Notes: generated from the letters alone by a model not told the origin. A stretch of DNA of 64,000 nt from Actinomycetota bacterium (GCA_018268595.1 JAFDWH010000026.1:1-64000); one strand, 5' to 3'; positions 1 to 9,527 are shown, numbered from the stretch's first letter. Translations and numbers: made by a program.

Positions 1-967
1 CGGCCGCGCCCGCGCCCGCCGCCGCTGCGCCGGAGCCCGCGGCCGCCGCCGTCGCGCCGGCTCCGCCGGCAGCGGTCGCCCCGCCGCCCGCGACCCCGGT
101 GCCGCCGCCGCCGACGACGCCCAGCAGCTTCGCGACGAGCGCCATCGGCCCGAGCCCCGGCACGAGCGCCGCGAGGCGCGTGTCGAGCGCGCGCAGCTCC
201 CGCTTGTAGGCGCTGCAGCCCTTGCAGTCGTGCAGGTGGCGCTTCACGAGCCCGCTCGCGCGCACGCCGCGCTCGTGCGCGTCGGCGAGGTCGGCGCGGA
301 TCGCGGCGCACGCGGTGTCGCGCGCCTCGGCCGCCTGCGCGAGCCCGATGCGCGCGCGCACGAGCAGCGACTTGACGGCCGGGATCGTCACGTCGAGCGC
401 GGTCGCGAGGTCCTGGTAGGCCATCCCGGAGATCTCGCGCATCAACAGCGCCGAGCGCTGCTGCTCCGGCAGCCGCCGCACGTCCGCGACGAGCCGCCGC
501 AGCGACTCGCGCCGTTCGACCGCGTCCATCGGGTCCGACGACGGCGCGTGCACCAGCTCCAGCAGCTCGTCCGGCGCGGCGAGGCCGTGGCCCGCCACCG
601 TCCCGGGCCGGCGCAACTCGTCGATGCAGCGGTTGTGCGCGATGCGGTAGAGCCACGCGCGCAGCGACACGTCGCGGTCGTTCGCGCGCAAGGCCCCGTA
701 GGCGCGCACGAACACGTCCTGCAGCACGTCCTCGGCGTCGGCGCGCGCGCCGCCGAGCATCTGCCGCGCGTACGCGAACAGCCGCGTGCGGTAGCGGTCG
801 TGGATGACGCGGAACGCCTCGTCGCTGCCGCCGCGGAACAGCCGCACGAGCTGCTCGTCGGAGCGCAGGCGCAGCAGCGGGCCGGCGACGCGGCGGACGG
901 GCGGGGCGACCGCGGACCCGGTCCCCGGCGCGAGCACTGCGGTGGCTGGAATGGTCGACGCCTCCAC
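1..967 (-). CDS. RNA polymerase sigma-70 family (ECF-like) factor with C-terminal zinc-finger motif; 3' end cut by window
   Basis: Directs RNA polymerase to a set of promoters. The GTG start at 967 has a strong AGGAGG upstream (971-977). Region 2 is visible at about residues 40-110 (DAEDVLQDVFVRAY and WLYRIAHNRCIDELRR) and region 4 at about 160-215 (LPEQQRSALLMREISGMAYQDLA, then a helix-turn-helix with VKSLLVRAR). At about residues 243-250 there is an H-x3-C-x2-C motif (HLHDCKGC) like that of anti-sigma zinc fingers, followed by an Ala/Gly-rich tail that runs off the window. A zinc motif on the sigma polypeptide itself suggests built-in control (inference). The family call is firm; the regulon is unknown. 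Confidence 0.88.
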   Translation of the reverse strand, partial: MEASTIPATAVLAPGTGSAVAPPVRRVAGPLLRLRSDEQLVRLFRGGSDEAFRVIHDRYRTRLFAYARQMLGGARADAEDVLQDVFVRAYGALRANDRDVSLRAWLYRIAHNRCIDELRRPGTVAGHGLAAPDELLELVHAPSSDPMDAVERRESLRRLVADVRRLPEQQRSALLMREISGMAYQDLATALDVTIPAVKSLLVRARIGLAQAAEARDTACAAIRADLADAHERGVRASGLVKRHLHDCKGCSAYKRELRALDTRLAALVPGLGPMALVAKLLGVVGGGGTGVAGGGATAAGGAGATAAAAGSGAAAAGAGAA

Positions 968-1024
968 GCTTCCTCCTTGACCGCTGAACGGAGCCTACAG
1001 CGCGGAGTTGCGGATTTGGGTCGA

Positions 1025-2464
1025 TCAGGCCAGGTTGGCCATCACGTGCTTGATCTGCGTGTAGTCCTCGAGCGCGTACTGGGAGAGGTCCTTGCCGTAG
1101 CCGGACTGCTTGAAGCCGCCGTGCGGCATCTCCGACACGAGCGGGATGTGGTCGTTGATCCACACGCAGCCGAAGCGCAGCGCCTTCGCCATCCGCAGCG
1201 CCCGGCCGACGTTCTGCGTCCACACCGACGAGGCGAGCCCGTAGGGGGTCCCGTTCGCCCACGCGATCGCCTCCGCCTCGTCGGAGAAGCGCTGCACGGT
1301 GATCACCGGGCCGAAGATCTCGCGCTGGATCAGCTCGTCCTGCTGCTGCAGGCCGGCGACGACGGTCGGCTCGTAGTAGTAGCCGGAGCGGTCGGCCTCG
1401 CGCCCGCCGGTGACGACCTCGGCGGCGGACGGGCGGCGCTCGACGAAGCCGGCGACGCGCTCGCGCTGACGGGCGGAGTTGAGCGGCCCGAGCGTCGTGT
1501 CGGGCGCGAGCGTGTCGCCGATCACGAAGCCCTGCGCCTGCGCGGCGAGACCCGCGACGACGTCGTCGTGCACGCCCGCCCCGGCAAGCACGCGCGTGGC
1601 GGCGGTGCAGTCCTGGCCGGCGTTGTAGTAGCCGGTGCCGGCGATCGTCTCGAGCGCCACGTCGAGGTCGGCGTCGTCGAACACGACCACCGGCGCCTTG
1701 CCGCCCAGCTCGAGGTGCACGCGCTTGAGCGCGTCGGCGGCCGCGCGCGCGATCCACTTGCCGGTCTCGACGCTGCCGGTCAGCGAGACCATGTCGACCT
1801 CGGGGTGCGTCACGAGCGCCTGCCCAGCCGGATCGCCGTGACCGCAGACGACGTTGAAGACGCCTCTCGGCAGCAGCTCGGCCGCCAGCTCGGCCAGCCG
1901 CAACGTCGTCAGCGGCGTCGTCTCGGCGGGCTTCAGCACAACCGTGTTGCCGGCCGCGAGCGCCGGGCCGATCTTCCAGCCGGCCATCATCAGCGGGTAG
2001 TTCCACGGCGCGATCTGGCCGACGACGCCGATCGCCTCGCGGCGGATGATCGACGTGTGGTCGGCCATGTACTCGCCTGCGGAGAGGCCCTCCAGGTGGC
2101 GCGCCGCGCCGGCGAAGAAGCGCAGGTTGTCGGCGACGACGGGGATCTCGTCGGCCTTCACCGCCTCGATCGGCTTGCCGGCGTCGAGCGCCTCCAGCTC
2201 GGCCAGCTCGTCGCCGTGCTGCTCGACCGCGTCGGCCAGCCGCAGCAACGCGAGCGAGCGCTCGGCCGGCGTCGCGTTCGCCCAGCCCTCGAACGCGCGG
2301 CGCGCGGCCTGCACGGCGCGGTCGACGTCGGCCGCGCCGGACAGCGGCGCGGTCGCGATCTGCTCGCCGGTCGCCGGGTTGAGGATCGGCTCGCTGCGGC
2401 CCTCCACCGGGTCGACGTGCTCGCCGTCCACGAGGTTGCGCAGCGTGCGCGTGACGGTCGCCAT
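1025..2464 (-). CDS. patD: Aldehyde dehydrogenase, probably aminobutyraldehyde dehydrogenase
   Basis: NAD(P)-dependent oxidation of an aldehyde to an acid. The 479-residue length is normal for the family. The catalytic Glu lies in LELGGKAP (about residue 252) and the nucleophilic Cys in [12 protein letters not shown] (about 284). The C-terminal [21 protein letters not shown] resembles the putrescine-pathway enzyme PatD (gamma-aminobutyraldehyde to GABA); other betaine- or aminoaldehyde substrates are possible. ATG 2464 was chosen for the AAAGGAGAG ribosome site just upstream; a longer reading frame upstream lacks family similarity. It is divergent from the ABC genes across about 170 bp. Confident as ALDH, moderate on substrate. 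Confidence 0.9.
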   Translation of the reverse strand: MATVTRTLRNLVDGEHVDPVEGRSEPILNPATGEQIATAPLSGAADVDRAVQAARRAFEGWANATPAERSLALLRLADAVEQHGDELAELEALDAGKPIEAVKADEIPVVADNLRFFAGAARHLEGLSAGEYMADHTSIIRREAIGVVGQIAPWNYPLMMAGWKIGPALAAGNTVVLKPAETTPLTTLRLAELAAELLPRGVFNVVCGHGDPAGQALVTHPEVDMVSLTGSVETGKWIARAAADALKRVHLELGGKAPVVVFDDADLDVALETIAGTGYYNAGQDCTAATRVLAGAGVHDDVVAGLAAQAQGFVIGDTLAPDTTLGPLNSARQRERVAGFVERRPSAAEVVTGGREADRSGYYYEPTVVAGLQQQDELIQREIFGPVITVQRFSDEAEAIAWANGTPYGLASSVWTQNVGRALRMAKALRFGCVWINDHIPLVSEMPHGGFKQSGYGKDLSQYALEDYTQIKHVMANLA

Positions 2465-2620
2465 GGCGGATCGCTCTCCTTTTCGCCGGGTCGCTGCCCG
2501 CAACGTACCACCGCCCCGTGCGTCCGAATGGACGATCTCGCCGCCGGCGCTGCGCCGATCCGTAGCGGCCCGCAGCGACCCGCGCGGGAACTGCGGATTC
2601 GGCCGCGGGCGCGGCGGCGC

Positions 2621-2626
2621 TAGCGT
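2621..2626 (+). promoter_or_regulatory. TAGCGT -10 box of leaderless ABC ATPase gene
   Basis: TAGCGT ends 7 nt before ATG 2634 and no Shine-Dalgarno is present. This is the same arrangement seen at many other starts here, so transcription probably begins at or next to the start codon. Confidence 0.5.
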
Positions 2627-2633
2627 TCGCGCC

Positions 2634-3530
2634 ATGGACGCGATCCGTGCCGAGGGGCTCACGAAGCGGTACGGCTCCACGGTCGCGCTCGACGCGCTCG
2701 ACCTGCGCGTCGCGCCCGGCGAGGTGTTCGGCTACCTCGGCCCGAACGGCGCCGGCAAGACCACGACGATCCGCCTGCTGCTGGGGTTGCACCGGCCGAG
2801 CGCCGGGCGCGCGGCGCTGTTCGGCGTCGACGCCTGGGGCGACCCGGTGCGCGCGCACCGCAAGGTCGCGTACGTCGCCGGCGAGCCGTTCCTGTGGCCG
2901 TCGCTGACGAGCGCCGAGACGTTCGAGTTCCTCGCGCGCGTGCGCGGCGGCGCCGACGCCGACTACCGCGAGACGCTGATCGACCGCTTCCGCGTCGACC
3001 CCGACAAGAAGGTGCGCGCGCTGTCGAAGGGCAACCGCCAGAAGGTCCAGCTCGTCGCCGCGTTCGCGAGCCGCGCCGAGCTGCTGATCCTCGACGAGCC
3101 GACCGCCGGGCTCGACCCGCTGATGGAGGTCGCGTTCCGCGAGACGGTGCGCGAGGCGAAGGCGCGCGGGCAGACCGTCTTCCTCTCCTCGCACATCCTC
3201 AGCGAGGTGGAGGCGGTCTGCGACCGCGTCGGCATCCTGCGCGCGGGGCGGCTCGTCGACCAGGGCACGCTGGAGCAGCTGCGCCACCTCAGCGCGCACA
3301 CGGTCGAGGTGACGTTCGACGGGCCGGCGCCGCCGCTGCCCCCGCTGGCGGGCGTCTCGGCGTCGCCGGCGGGTGCGAGCGCGCTGCGGCTTGAGGTCAC
3401 CGGCGACCTACGGCCGCTGCTGGCCGCGCTGTCGGAGCTGCCGGTCGCGGCGCTGACGAGCCGGGAGCCGTCGCTGGAGGAGATCTTCCTGCACCACTAC
3501 GACGCGAGCGATGGGCGCGTCGGCCGCTAG
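2634..3530 (+). CDS. ABC transporter ATP-binding protein (ABC-2 type exporter)
   Basis: ATPase of a two-gene exporter. The 298 residues include Walker [11 protein letters not shown] (about residue 39), a signature region [16 protein letters not shown], Walker [14 protein letters not shown] and the H-loop [15 protein letters not shown]-terminal extension of about 80 residues follows, as in drug or polyketide exporter ATPases. The gene overlaps the permease start by 20 bp, so the two are translated together. The substrate cannot be read from sequence. The start at 2634 is the first Met before the conserved [11 protein letters not shown]. Confidence 0.93.
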   Translation: MDAIRAEGLTKRYGSTVALDALDLRVAPGEVFGYLGPNGAGKTTTIRLLLGLHRPSAGRAALFGVDAWGDPVRAHRKVAYVAGEPFLWPSLTSAETFEFLARVRGGADADYRETLIDRFRVDPDKKVRALSKGNRQKVQLVAAFASRAELLILDEPTAGLDPLMEVAFRETVREAKARGQTVFLSSHILSEVEAVCDRVGILRAGRLVDQGTLEQLRHLSAHTVEVTFDGPAPPLPPLAGVSASPAGASALRLEVTGDLRPLLAALSELPVAALTSREPSLEEIFLHHYDASDGRVGR

Positions 3531-5130
3531 CGCGCCGCGCGCGGCGGCCGCGCCCCGCGCGCTCGCCCGCCGCGCGTTCGCCGACGGCCGCGTCCGCACG
3601 CTCTCGTTCGCCGTGCTGTTCGCGTTCATGGCGTACGTCAACGTGAGGGGCTACGAGCACAGCTTCCCGACCATGCGCGACCGTCTCGCGTTCCTGCGCT
3701 CGTTCGGCAACGACGCGTCGGTGCGGCTGTTCTACGGCGAGCCGTACGACCTGCTGCACGCCGGCGGCTACGTCGCCTGGCGCGTCGGCGGCGCGGGCGC
3801 GATCTTCGCGGCGGCGTGGGGGCTGCTCGCGGCCGTGCGTGCGCTGCGCACCGAGGAGGACGCCGGCCGCTGGGAGCTGCTGCTCGCCGGGACCGTGCGG
3901 CGCCGCGACGCGTTCCTGGCGGTGCTGGCCGCGATCGCCGGCGGCTGGCTGCTGCTGTGGCTCGGGCTGTGGCTCGGCTGCACGGCCGGCGGGCTGCCGG
4001 CCGGCGGGTCGGCCTACCTCGCGCTCGCGGCGCTCACGCCGGCGCTCGTGTTCGCGGGCGTCGGCGCGCTCGTGAGCCAGGTCGCGCCGACGCGGCGCGT
4101 CGCGCTCGAGCTGGGCATGGTCGTGCTGCTCGTCGCGTTCCTGCTGCGCACCGTCGCCGACACGTCGTCGGGCGCGACCTGGCTGCGCTGGGCGACGCCG
4201 CTCGGCTGGGCCGAGATGCTGCGGCCGTTCGCCGACCCGCGGCCGCTCGTGCTGCTGCTGCCGTTCGCCGCGAGCTTCGCGCTGCTGACGACCGCGGACG
4301 CGATCGCGCGCGAGCGCGACGTCGGCAGCGGCCTGATCGCCTCGCGCGACCGCCGCGCGCCGCGCCTGCGCCTGCTCGGCTCGCCGACCGCGCAGGCGCT
4401 GCGGCTGGAGCGCGGCAGCCTGCTCGGGTGGCTCGTCGGCGTCGGCCTGTTCGCGTTCGTCGTCGGCGTGCTGTCGACGACGTTCGAAGGGGCGAGACTG
4501 TCGAGCAGCGTGCGCGACGAGCTGGCGCGCTACGGCGTGAAGCTGCTCACGCCGAGCGGGATCCTCGGCTTCTACTTCCTCTTCTTCGTGCTGGCGATCA
4601 GCCTGTTCGCGTGCGCGCAGGTGGTCGCCGCGCGGCGCGAGGAGGCCGGCGGGCAGCTCGAGACGCTGCTCGCGCTGCCGGCCGGGCGGCTGGGCTGGCT
4701 CGCCGGCCGGCTCGCGCTCGCGCTCGGCGGCGCGGTCGCGCTCGCGCTGCTGGCGGCGCTGCTGTCGTGGGCGGGCGCGCGCACGCAGGGCGCGCCGGTC
4801 TCGCTGGCGGACATGCTCGGCGCCGCCGCCAACTGCCTGCCGGCGGCGTTGCTGTTCCTCGGCCTCAGCACGCTGGCGTTCGGCGCCTGGCCGCGCGCGA
4901 CGACCGGGATCGCCTACGGGCTCGTGACGCTCGCGTTCGTGTGGCAGCTGTTCGGCGCCGCGCTCGGCGCGCCCGACTGGCTGCTCGGGCTCTCGCCGTT
5001 CCACCACGTCGGGCTCGTTCCGGCGCAGTCGTTCAAGGCGCTCGGCGCCGCGATCATGCTCGCGCTCGCGGCGCTCGCGCTCGCGGCCGCGTTCGCGCTG
5101 TTCGCGCGGCGGGACCTGACCGGGGAGTAG
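3511..5130 (+). CDS. ABC-2 family permease (polyketide-antibiotic exporter-like)
   Basis: Membrane partner of the preceding ATPase. The 539 residues contain about twelve hydrophobic segments in two similar halves (first half about residues 20-290, second about 300-535), typical of the large single-chain permeases annotated as exporters of polyketide antibiotics. It begins inside the 3' end of the ATPase gene. Long leucine/alanine helices such as FALLTTADAIARERD and LVTLAFVWQLFGAALG support an inner-membrane location. No antibiotic pathway lies nearby, so export of a toxic compound or lipid is only inferred. Confidence 0.88.
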   Translation: MGASAASAPRAAAAPRALARRAFADGRVRTLSFAVLFAFMAYVNVRGYEHSFPTMRDRLAFLRSFGNDASVRLFYGEPYDLLHAGGYVAWRVGGAGAIFAAAWGLLAAVRALRTEEDAGRWELLLAGTVRRRDAFLAVLAAIAGGWLLLWLGLWLGCTAGGLPAGGSAYLALAALTPALVFAGVGALVSQVAPTRRVALELGMVVLLVAFLLRTVADTSSGATWLRWATPLGWAEMLRPFADPRPLVLLLPFAASFALLTTADAIARERDVGSGLIASRDRRAPRLRLLGSPTAQALRLERGSLLGWLVGVGLFAFVVGVLSTTFEGARLSSSVRDELARYGVKLLTPSGILGFYFLFFVLAISLFACAQVVAARREEAGGQLETLLALPAGRLGWLAGRLALALGGAVALALLAALLSWAGARTQGAPVSLADMLGAAANCLPAALLFLGLSTLAFGAWPRATTGIAYGLVTLAFVWQLFGAALGAPDWLLGLSPFHHVGLVPAQSFKALGAAIMLALAALALAAAFALFARRDLTGE

Positions 5131-5136
5131 CGGGCT

Positions 5137-5397
5137 TCAGGGCAGTCGCGGCGCTCGGTCCGGGTCCGCGGCGCGGCGACGCTCCGAGAGCAGCTGGTGG
5201 ACGGACGCGCCGAGCGCGTCGGCGAGCCGCAGCACGGTCGTCAGGCGCGGATCGGTGTTGGCGCGCTCGATGTCGCTGAGGTGCTTCGCGCTCAGCCCGG
5301 CTCGCGCGGCGAGCGCCTCCTGGGTGAGATCCCGCTCGCGCCGGGCGCGCCGCACCCTGCGGGCGAAGGCTTGGAGGTCTTCGCTCGCGTCGCCCAT
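5137..5397 (-). CDS. Small XRE-family helix-turn-helix regulator
   Basis: DNA-binding protein of 86 residues: a short N-terminal arm, an XRE/Cro-type HTH at about residues 10-66 (RERDLTQEALAARAGLSAKH, then SDIERANTDPRLTTVLRLADAL), and a basic proline tail. ATG 5397 lies 7 nt after TACTCT, a leaderless-type -10 box, which supports this start over longer upstream readings. The upstream region carries an 11-bp inverted repeat overlapping that -10 box, so autorepression is likely (inference). It is divergent from ccdA and may control it too. Confidence 0.85.
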   Translation of the reverse strand: MGDASEDLQAFARRVRRARRERDLTQEALAARAGLSAKHLSDIERANTDPRLTTVLRLADALGASVHQLLSERRRAADPDRAPRLP

Positions 5398-5408
5398 GCC
5401 ATGAAGAG

Positions 5409-5450
5409 TAGCGGGAGAAACTCCATCAATAAGGGAAAGTTCTCCCGCTA
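5409..5450. promoter_or_regulatory. Inverted-repeat operator upstream of the XRE gene
   Basis: TAGCGGGAGAA (5409-5419) and its exact reverse complement TTCTCCCGCTA (5440-5450) have centres 31 bp apart, about three helical turns. The left arm overlaps the XRE -10 box (5405-5410). ATAAGGG also occurs twice (5429-5435 and 5450-5456), 21 bp apart. The segment is less GC-rich than its surroundings. Binding by the adjacent XRE protein is inferred from position. Confidence 0.6.
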
Positions 5451-5562
5451 TAAGGGTTGACACGGCAGGCCCTGCTGCGCGCTCATGCGCACCCACGGCT
5501 GTCCGCCCGTCGCCTGCGCGGTCGGAAGCTGACGGCGTCGCACCGCCGGTACGCTTCTACCG

Positions 5563-6306
5563 ATGGCCTCGACCACCGACGTCGGCATCCCGCTCGCGGT
5601 CGCCGCGGGGCTCGTGTCGTTCCTGTCGCCGTGCGTGCTGCCGCTCGTGCCCGGCTACATCTCGGCCGTCTCCGGCGTCACTCCCGACGAGGCGCGCGCA
5701 TCCGGCGGGGTTCGCCGCGTGCTGCTGCCGAGCCTGCTGTTCGTCCTCTCCTTCTCGACGATCTTCATCCTGCTCGGGCTCGGCGCGACCGCTGTGGGCG
5801 CGGCGCTCAATGACCACCGCCAGACGCTCCAGAAGGTCTCGGCGGTGCTGATCGTGACGATGGGCGTGTTCTTCCTCGCCGCCCCGTTCGTCACGCGGCT
5901 CAACCGCCAGTTCCACGTCGGCGGGCTGATGCAGCGCGCCGGGCGGGGCGGGCCGGTGATCGCCGGCGCCGCCTTCGCGATCGCGTGGACGCCGTGCATC
6001 GGCCCGACGCTCGGCGCGATCCTCACGACCGCCACGCTGTCCAACTCGGCCGGCCACGGCGCCGTGCTGCTCGCCTTCTACTCGGCCGGCCTCGCGATCC
6101 CGTTCCTCGCGACCTCGCTCGCGTTCGGCACGATGACGAGCGCGTTCGGCGTCGTGAAGCGCCACTACGGCGCCGTCATCGCGGTCGGCGGGGCGGTGCT
6201 GATCGCGATGGGGGTCCTGATCTGGACCGGCGAGTTCTTCCGCCTCAACGTCGAGGCGCAGAACCTGCTGAACAACCTCGGCCTGGACTTCTGGAACAGC
6301 GTGTAG
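5563..6306 (+). CDS. ccdA: Cytochrome c biogenesis / thiol-disulfide membrane protein CcdA
   Basis: Polytopic DsbD/CcdA-type protein (247 residues, six predicted membrane helices) that carries reducing power across the membrane to extracytoplasmic thioredoxin-like proteins for cytochrome c maturation. The two family Cys-Pro motifs are present: FLSPCVLPLVP (about residue 25) and AWTPCIGPTLG (about 145). The ATG lies 7 nt after TACGCT (5550-5555) with no Shine-Dalgarno, so it is probably leaderless. No cytochrome or ResB/ResC gene is adjacent. The 156 bp after it holds nothing convincing. Confidence 0.93.
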   Translation: MASTTDVGIPLAVAAGLVSFLSPCVLPLVPGYISAVSGVTPDEARASGGVRRVLLPSLLFVLSFSTIFILLGLGATAVGAALNDHRQTLQKVSAVLIVTMGVFFLAAPFVTRLNRQFHVGGLMQRAGRGGPVIAGAAFAIAWTPCIGPTLGAILTTATLSNSAGHGAVLLAFYSAGLAIPFLATSLAFGTMTSAFGVVKRHYGAVIAVGGAVLIAMGVLIWTGEFFRLNVEAQNLLNNLGLDFWNSV

Positions 6307-6462
6307 ATGACCCTGGTCGTTAGACGTCTGATCTCTGCCGCGGAGATCGCGGAGCTGTGGCGGGACTGATGCTGGACGTCGCCGCGTTGATGCGCATCAC
6401 GATCCTCCCCGTCTGAGCCGCGCGCCCCCGCCCCGCCCCCCGGCGTGGGAGCATTCGCAGGC

Positions 6463-8358
6463 ATGACCGCCACCAGACGGACGCGCCCCCGCGCGAACCC
6501 GCGCGGGCACGTGCGCCAGCCGGCGCGCTCGCCGTTCCCCCGGATCGCCGCCTACGCCTTCCTGTCCGACTGCCACACCGGCGCGCTGCTCGCGCCGGAC
6601 GGGACGATCGAGTGGCTGTGCGTGCCGCGCTTCGACGCGCCCTCCGTCTTCGGCGCGCTGCTCGACCGCGGCGCCGGCGGCTTCCGCCTCGGCCCGTACG
6701 GGGTCGAGGTCCCCGGCGCGCGCCGCTACGAGCCGGGCACGAACATCGTCGAGACGACGTGGATGACGCCGTCCGGCTGGCTCGTCGTGCGCGACGCGCT
6801 CGCGATCGGGCCGTGGCAGGGCTCGAGCGACCCGGCGGCGCACACGCGCCCGCCGACCGACACCGACGCCGAACGCGTGCTCGTGCGCACGGTCGAGTGC
6901 ATCCAGGGCTCGGTGCAGATCGAGCTGGTGTGCGAGCCGGCGTTCGACTACGCGCGCGCGGCCACGCAGTGGACGCCGGTCGACGGCTACGCCGTCGCGG
7001 ACGCGACCGACGGCGAGACGACCGTGCGCCTCAGCACCGACCTGATGCTCGGCATCGAGGGCAACCGGGCCCGCGCGCGCCACACGCTGCAGGAGGGCGA
7101 GCGGCGCTTCTGCGCGCTCTCGTGGGCGGCCGACCTGCACGGCCCGCGCACGCTCGAGGAGGCGACCGCGACGCTCGACCGCACGTCGCACTTCTGGCGC
7201 GGCTGGCTCGACGACGGTCACTTCCCCGACCACCCGTGGCGCGTCTACCTGCAGCGCTCGGCGCTCGTGCTGAAGGGCCTCACGTACGCGCCGACCGGCG
7301 CGATGGTCGCCGCGCTCACGACCTCGCTGCCGGAGACGCCCGGCGGCGAGCGCAACTGGGACTACCGCTACACGTGGATGCGCGACGCGACCTTCACGCT
7401 GTGGGGACTGCACGCGCTCGGGCTCGACTGGGAGGCCGACGACTTCATGCAGTTCGTCGCCGACGTGAACCGCAACGGCGACGGGTCGCTGCAGATCATG
7501 TACGGGATCGACGGCAGACGCGAGCTGACCGAGGAGACGCTCGACCACCTCACCGGCTACGACGGCTCGCGCCCCGTGCGGATCGGCAACGGCGCCTACG
7601 ACCAGCGCCAGAACGACGTCTACGGCGCCGTGCTCGACTCCGTCTACCTCCACACGAAGCACGGCGGGCGGCTCCCGGAGCGGCTGTGGCCGGTGCTGCA
7701 GGATCAGGTGGAGGGCGCGATCGCCGCCTGGAGAGACCCCGACCAGGGCATCTGGGAGGCGCGCGGCGAGCCGAAGCACTACGTCTCCTCGAAGCTGATG
7801 TGCTGGGTCGCGCTCGACCGCGGCGCGCGCCTGGCGGAGATCCACGGTGAGCCGGAGCTGGGCGCGCAGTGGCAGCAGATCGCCGACGAGATCAAGCGCG
7901 ACGTCCTGCGCCGCGGCGTGCGCGACGGCGTCTTCCGCCAGCACTACGACACCGACGCGCTCGACGCCTCGACGCTGCTGATCCCGCTCGTGCGCTTCCT
8001 GCCGCCCGACGACAGACGCGTGGTCGAGACGGTCAAGGCGATCGCGAAGGACCTGACCGACCACGGCTTCGTGCTGCGCTACCGCGTCGAGGAGACCGAC
8101 GACGGGCTGCACGGGGACGAGGGGACATTCCTGATCTGCTCCTTCTGGCTCGTCTCGGCGCTCGAGGAGATCGGCGAGCACCGCCGCGCGAAGATGCTGC
8201 TGGAGAAGCTGCTCGCCCACGCTTCGCCGCTGCTGCTGTACGCCGAGGAGCTCGACTGCCACTCCGGCCGCCAGCTCGGCAACTACCCGCAGGCGTTCAC
8301 CCACCTCGCCCTGATCAACGCCGTGATGCACGTGATCGAGGGCGAGGACGAGATCTAG
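6463..8358 (+). CDS. Glycoside hydrolase family 15 protein (glucoamylase/trehalase-like)
   Basis: Hydrolyses alpha-glucosides; actinobacterial members act on trehalose or maltooligosaccharides, and which one applies here cannot be read. Of 631 residues, the N-terminal part (YAFLSDCHTGALLAPDGTIEW) is the beta-sandwich typical of the family, and the C-terminal (alpha/alpha)6 barrel carries GERNWDYRYTWMRDA (about residue 295) and the late motif QLGNYPQAFTHLALIN (about 610). No signal peptide, so probably cytoplasmic. ATG 6463 has GGGAG 11 nt upstream; GTG 6445 is an in-frame alternative. Confidence 0.9.
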   Translation: MTATRRTRPRANPRGHVRQPARSPFPRIAAYAFLSDCHTGALLAPDGTIEWLCVPRFDAPSVFGALLDRGAGGFRLGPYGVEVPGARRYEPGTNIVETTWMTPSGWLVVRDALAIGPWQGSSDPAAHTRPPTDTDAERVLVRTVECIQGSVQIELVCEPAFDYARAATQWTPVDGYAVADATDGETTVRLSTDLMLGIEGNRARARHTLQEGERRFCALSWAADLHGPRTLEEATATLDRTSHFWRGWLDDGHFPDHPWRVYLQRSALVLKGLTYAPTGAMVAALTTSLPETPGGERNWDYRYTWMRDATFTLWGLHALGLDWEADDFMQFVADVNRNGDGSLQIMYGIDGRRELTEETLDHLTGYDGSRPVRIGNGAYDQRQNDVYGAVLDSVYLHTKHGGRLPERLWPVLQDQVEGAIAAWRDPDQGIWEARGEPKHYVSSKLMCWVALDRGARLAEIHGEPELGAQWQQIADEIKRDVLRRGVRDGVFRQHYDTDALDASTLLIPLVRFLPPDDRRVVETVKAIAKDLTDHGFVLRYRVEETDDGLHGDEGTFLICSFWLVSALEEIGEHRRAKMLLEKLLAHASPLLLYAEELDCHSGRQLGNYPQAFTHLALINAVMHVIEGEDEI

Positions 8359-8379
8359 GCGGGCGGTCGCCCGCAGCGC

Positions 8380-9516
8380 CTACGCGTGCGTCTTCACGAG
8401 GTCGCGCGCGGGGTCGATCTCCCAGCGCGCGGCCAGCTCGGCCAGCTCGTCGTCGAGCTGCCAGCGGTCGGGCAGCGCGGGACCCTCGTGGTCGGGGACG
8501 CCGCCCTTGAGCGCCATGCAGTTCGCGTTGTCGCCGATCACGCGCAGCTCGGCGACCTCCGCCTCGCTCAGCAGCACCTCCGCCGGCAGCGCCCCCAGCT
8601 CGGCGCGCTTGTCCTCGACCGCGCGCGCGCCCGCGCCGGCCTCCTGCAGCAGCGTTGGCGCGACGCACGCGACCGGCGCGTGCGCGAGGTTCCACTGGCA
8701 CGCGAGCTGCAGGAGCGTGAGCCCGTGGCGCTCGGCGATCGGGCGCATCCGCGCGATCCGCTCCAGCCCCGCCTCGATCCAGCCGGCCGGCCGGAAGGCG
8801 CGGTGGTCGCGCGGGCCGAGCGCCGCCGGGTCGGTCAGGTCGCCGCCGAACAGCCCGCCGTAGTCGACGACGCGCGTGATCACGCGCACGTCGTGCCGCG
8901 CCGCCGCCGGCAGCGCCAGCTCGCCCGGCCACGGCTCGAGCGGGTTGAGGATCACCATCGCCCAGTCGATGCGCTCGCCGAAGCGCTCGAAGCAGTCGAT
9001 CAGGTCGAGCGTGAAGCCGTTCGCGGGGCCGGGGGCGACGCCGATCAGGTCGGTCAGCCCGGCGTCGCGCAGCGCCGCCATCCCATCCCACACGGCCTCG
9101 CTCGTGTAGCCGGTGCGGTCGGGGTTGTGCAGCAGCAGCAGGTCGAAGCGGTCGACGCCGCAGCGCTCCAGCGACGCCTCCGTCGCGCGGCGCAGGTAGG
9201 AGGCGTACGCGTCCGGGCCGCGCAGCGACGGGTCGGTGAAGCGCGGGAAGCCCTTCGCGCCGGCCCGCTCGCCGTCGTAGAAGTCGTGTCCGACGGCGCC
9301 GACGAGGACGTAGTCGTCGCGCGGCAGGTCCGCGACGGCGCGGCCGAGCATGCGATCGGCGTCACCGGTGCCGTACACGTCGGCGGTGATCGCCGTGCGG
9401 ATGCGGTCGTCGGGCCGCAGCAGTGCGAGCAGTCGCTCGTCGTCGAGCGGCTCACCGAAGTGCATGAACCGGCCGCCGCTCCAGGTCCCGACCGCCGTCT
9501 GCGTGGGGTGCGCCAT
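8380..9516 (-). CDS. Aldo/keto reductase family protein, possibly lacking the catalytic Lys
   Basis: The 378-residue TIM-barrel protein shows AKR landmarks: TADVYGTGDADRMLGRAV (Asp and Tyr positions), FDLLLLHNPD (His position), and ACQWNLAH near the C-terminus. The strand where most members read s-T-K-v-G reads LVGAVGHD here, so the catalytic Lys appears absent; alignment is needed to be sure. It is last in the order nudix, epimerase, AKR, with 11 nt from the epimerase stop. Its own TAGCGT box (9525-9530) overlaps that stop and lies 8 nt from ATG 9516, so it may also be transcribed alone as a leaderless mRNA. Confidence 0.82.
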   Translation of the reverse strand: MAHPTQTAVGTWSGGRFMHFGEPLDDERLLALLRPDDRIRTAITADVYGTGDADRMLGRAVADLPRDDYVLVGAVGHDFYDGERAGAKGFPRFTDPSLRGPDAYASYLRRATEASLERCGVDRFDLLLLHNPDRTGYTSEAVWDGMAALRDAGLTDLIGVAPGPANGFTLDLIDCFERFGERIDWAMVILNPLEPWPGELALPAAARHDVRVITRVVDYGGLFGGDLTDPAALGPRDHRAFRPAGWIEAGLERIARMRPIAERHGLTLLQLACQWNLAHAPVACVAPTLLQEAGAGARAVEDKRAELGALPAEVLLSEAEVAELRVIGDNANCMALKGGVPDHEGPALPDRWQLDDELAELAARWEIDPARDLVKTHA

Positions 9517-9527
9517 CGGCGCGAACG

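Noticed and set aside
230-2623. Very long open frame of nearly 800 codons opposite the sigma factor and aldehyde dehydrogenase
   Set aside because: Arg/Gln/Val-rich translation without any domain; it mirrors third-codon GC of the two real genes on the other strand.
6307-6369. 20-codon frame after ccdA
   Set aside because: Too short, with no ribosome site and no recognisable features.
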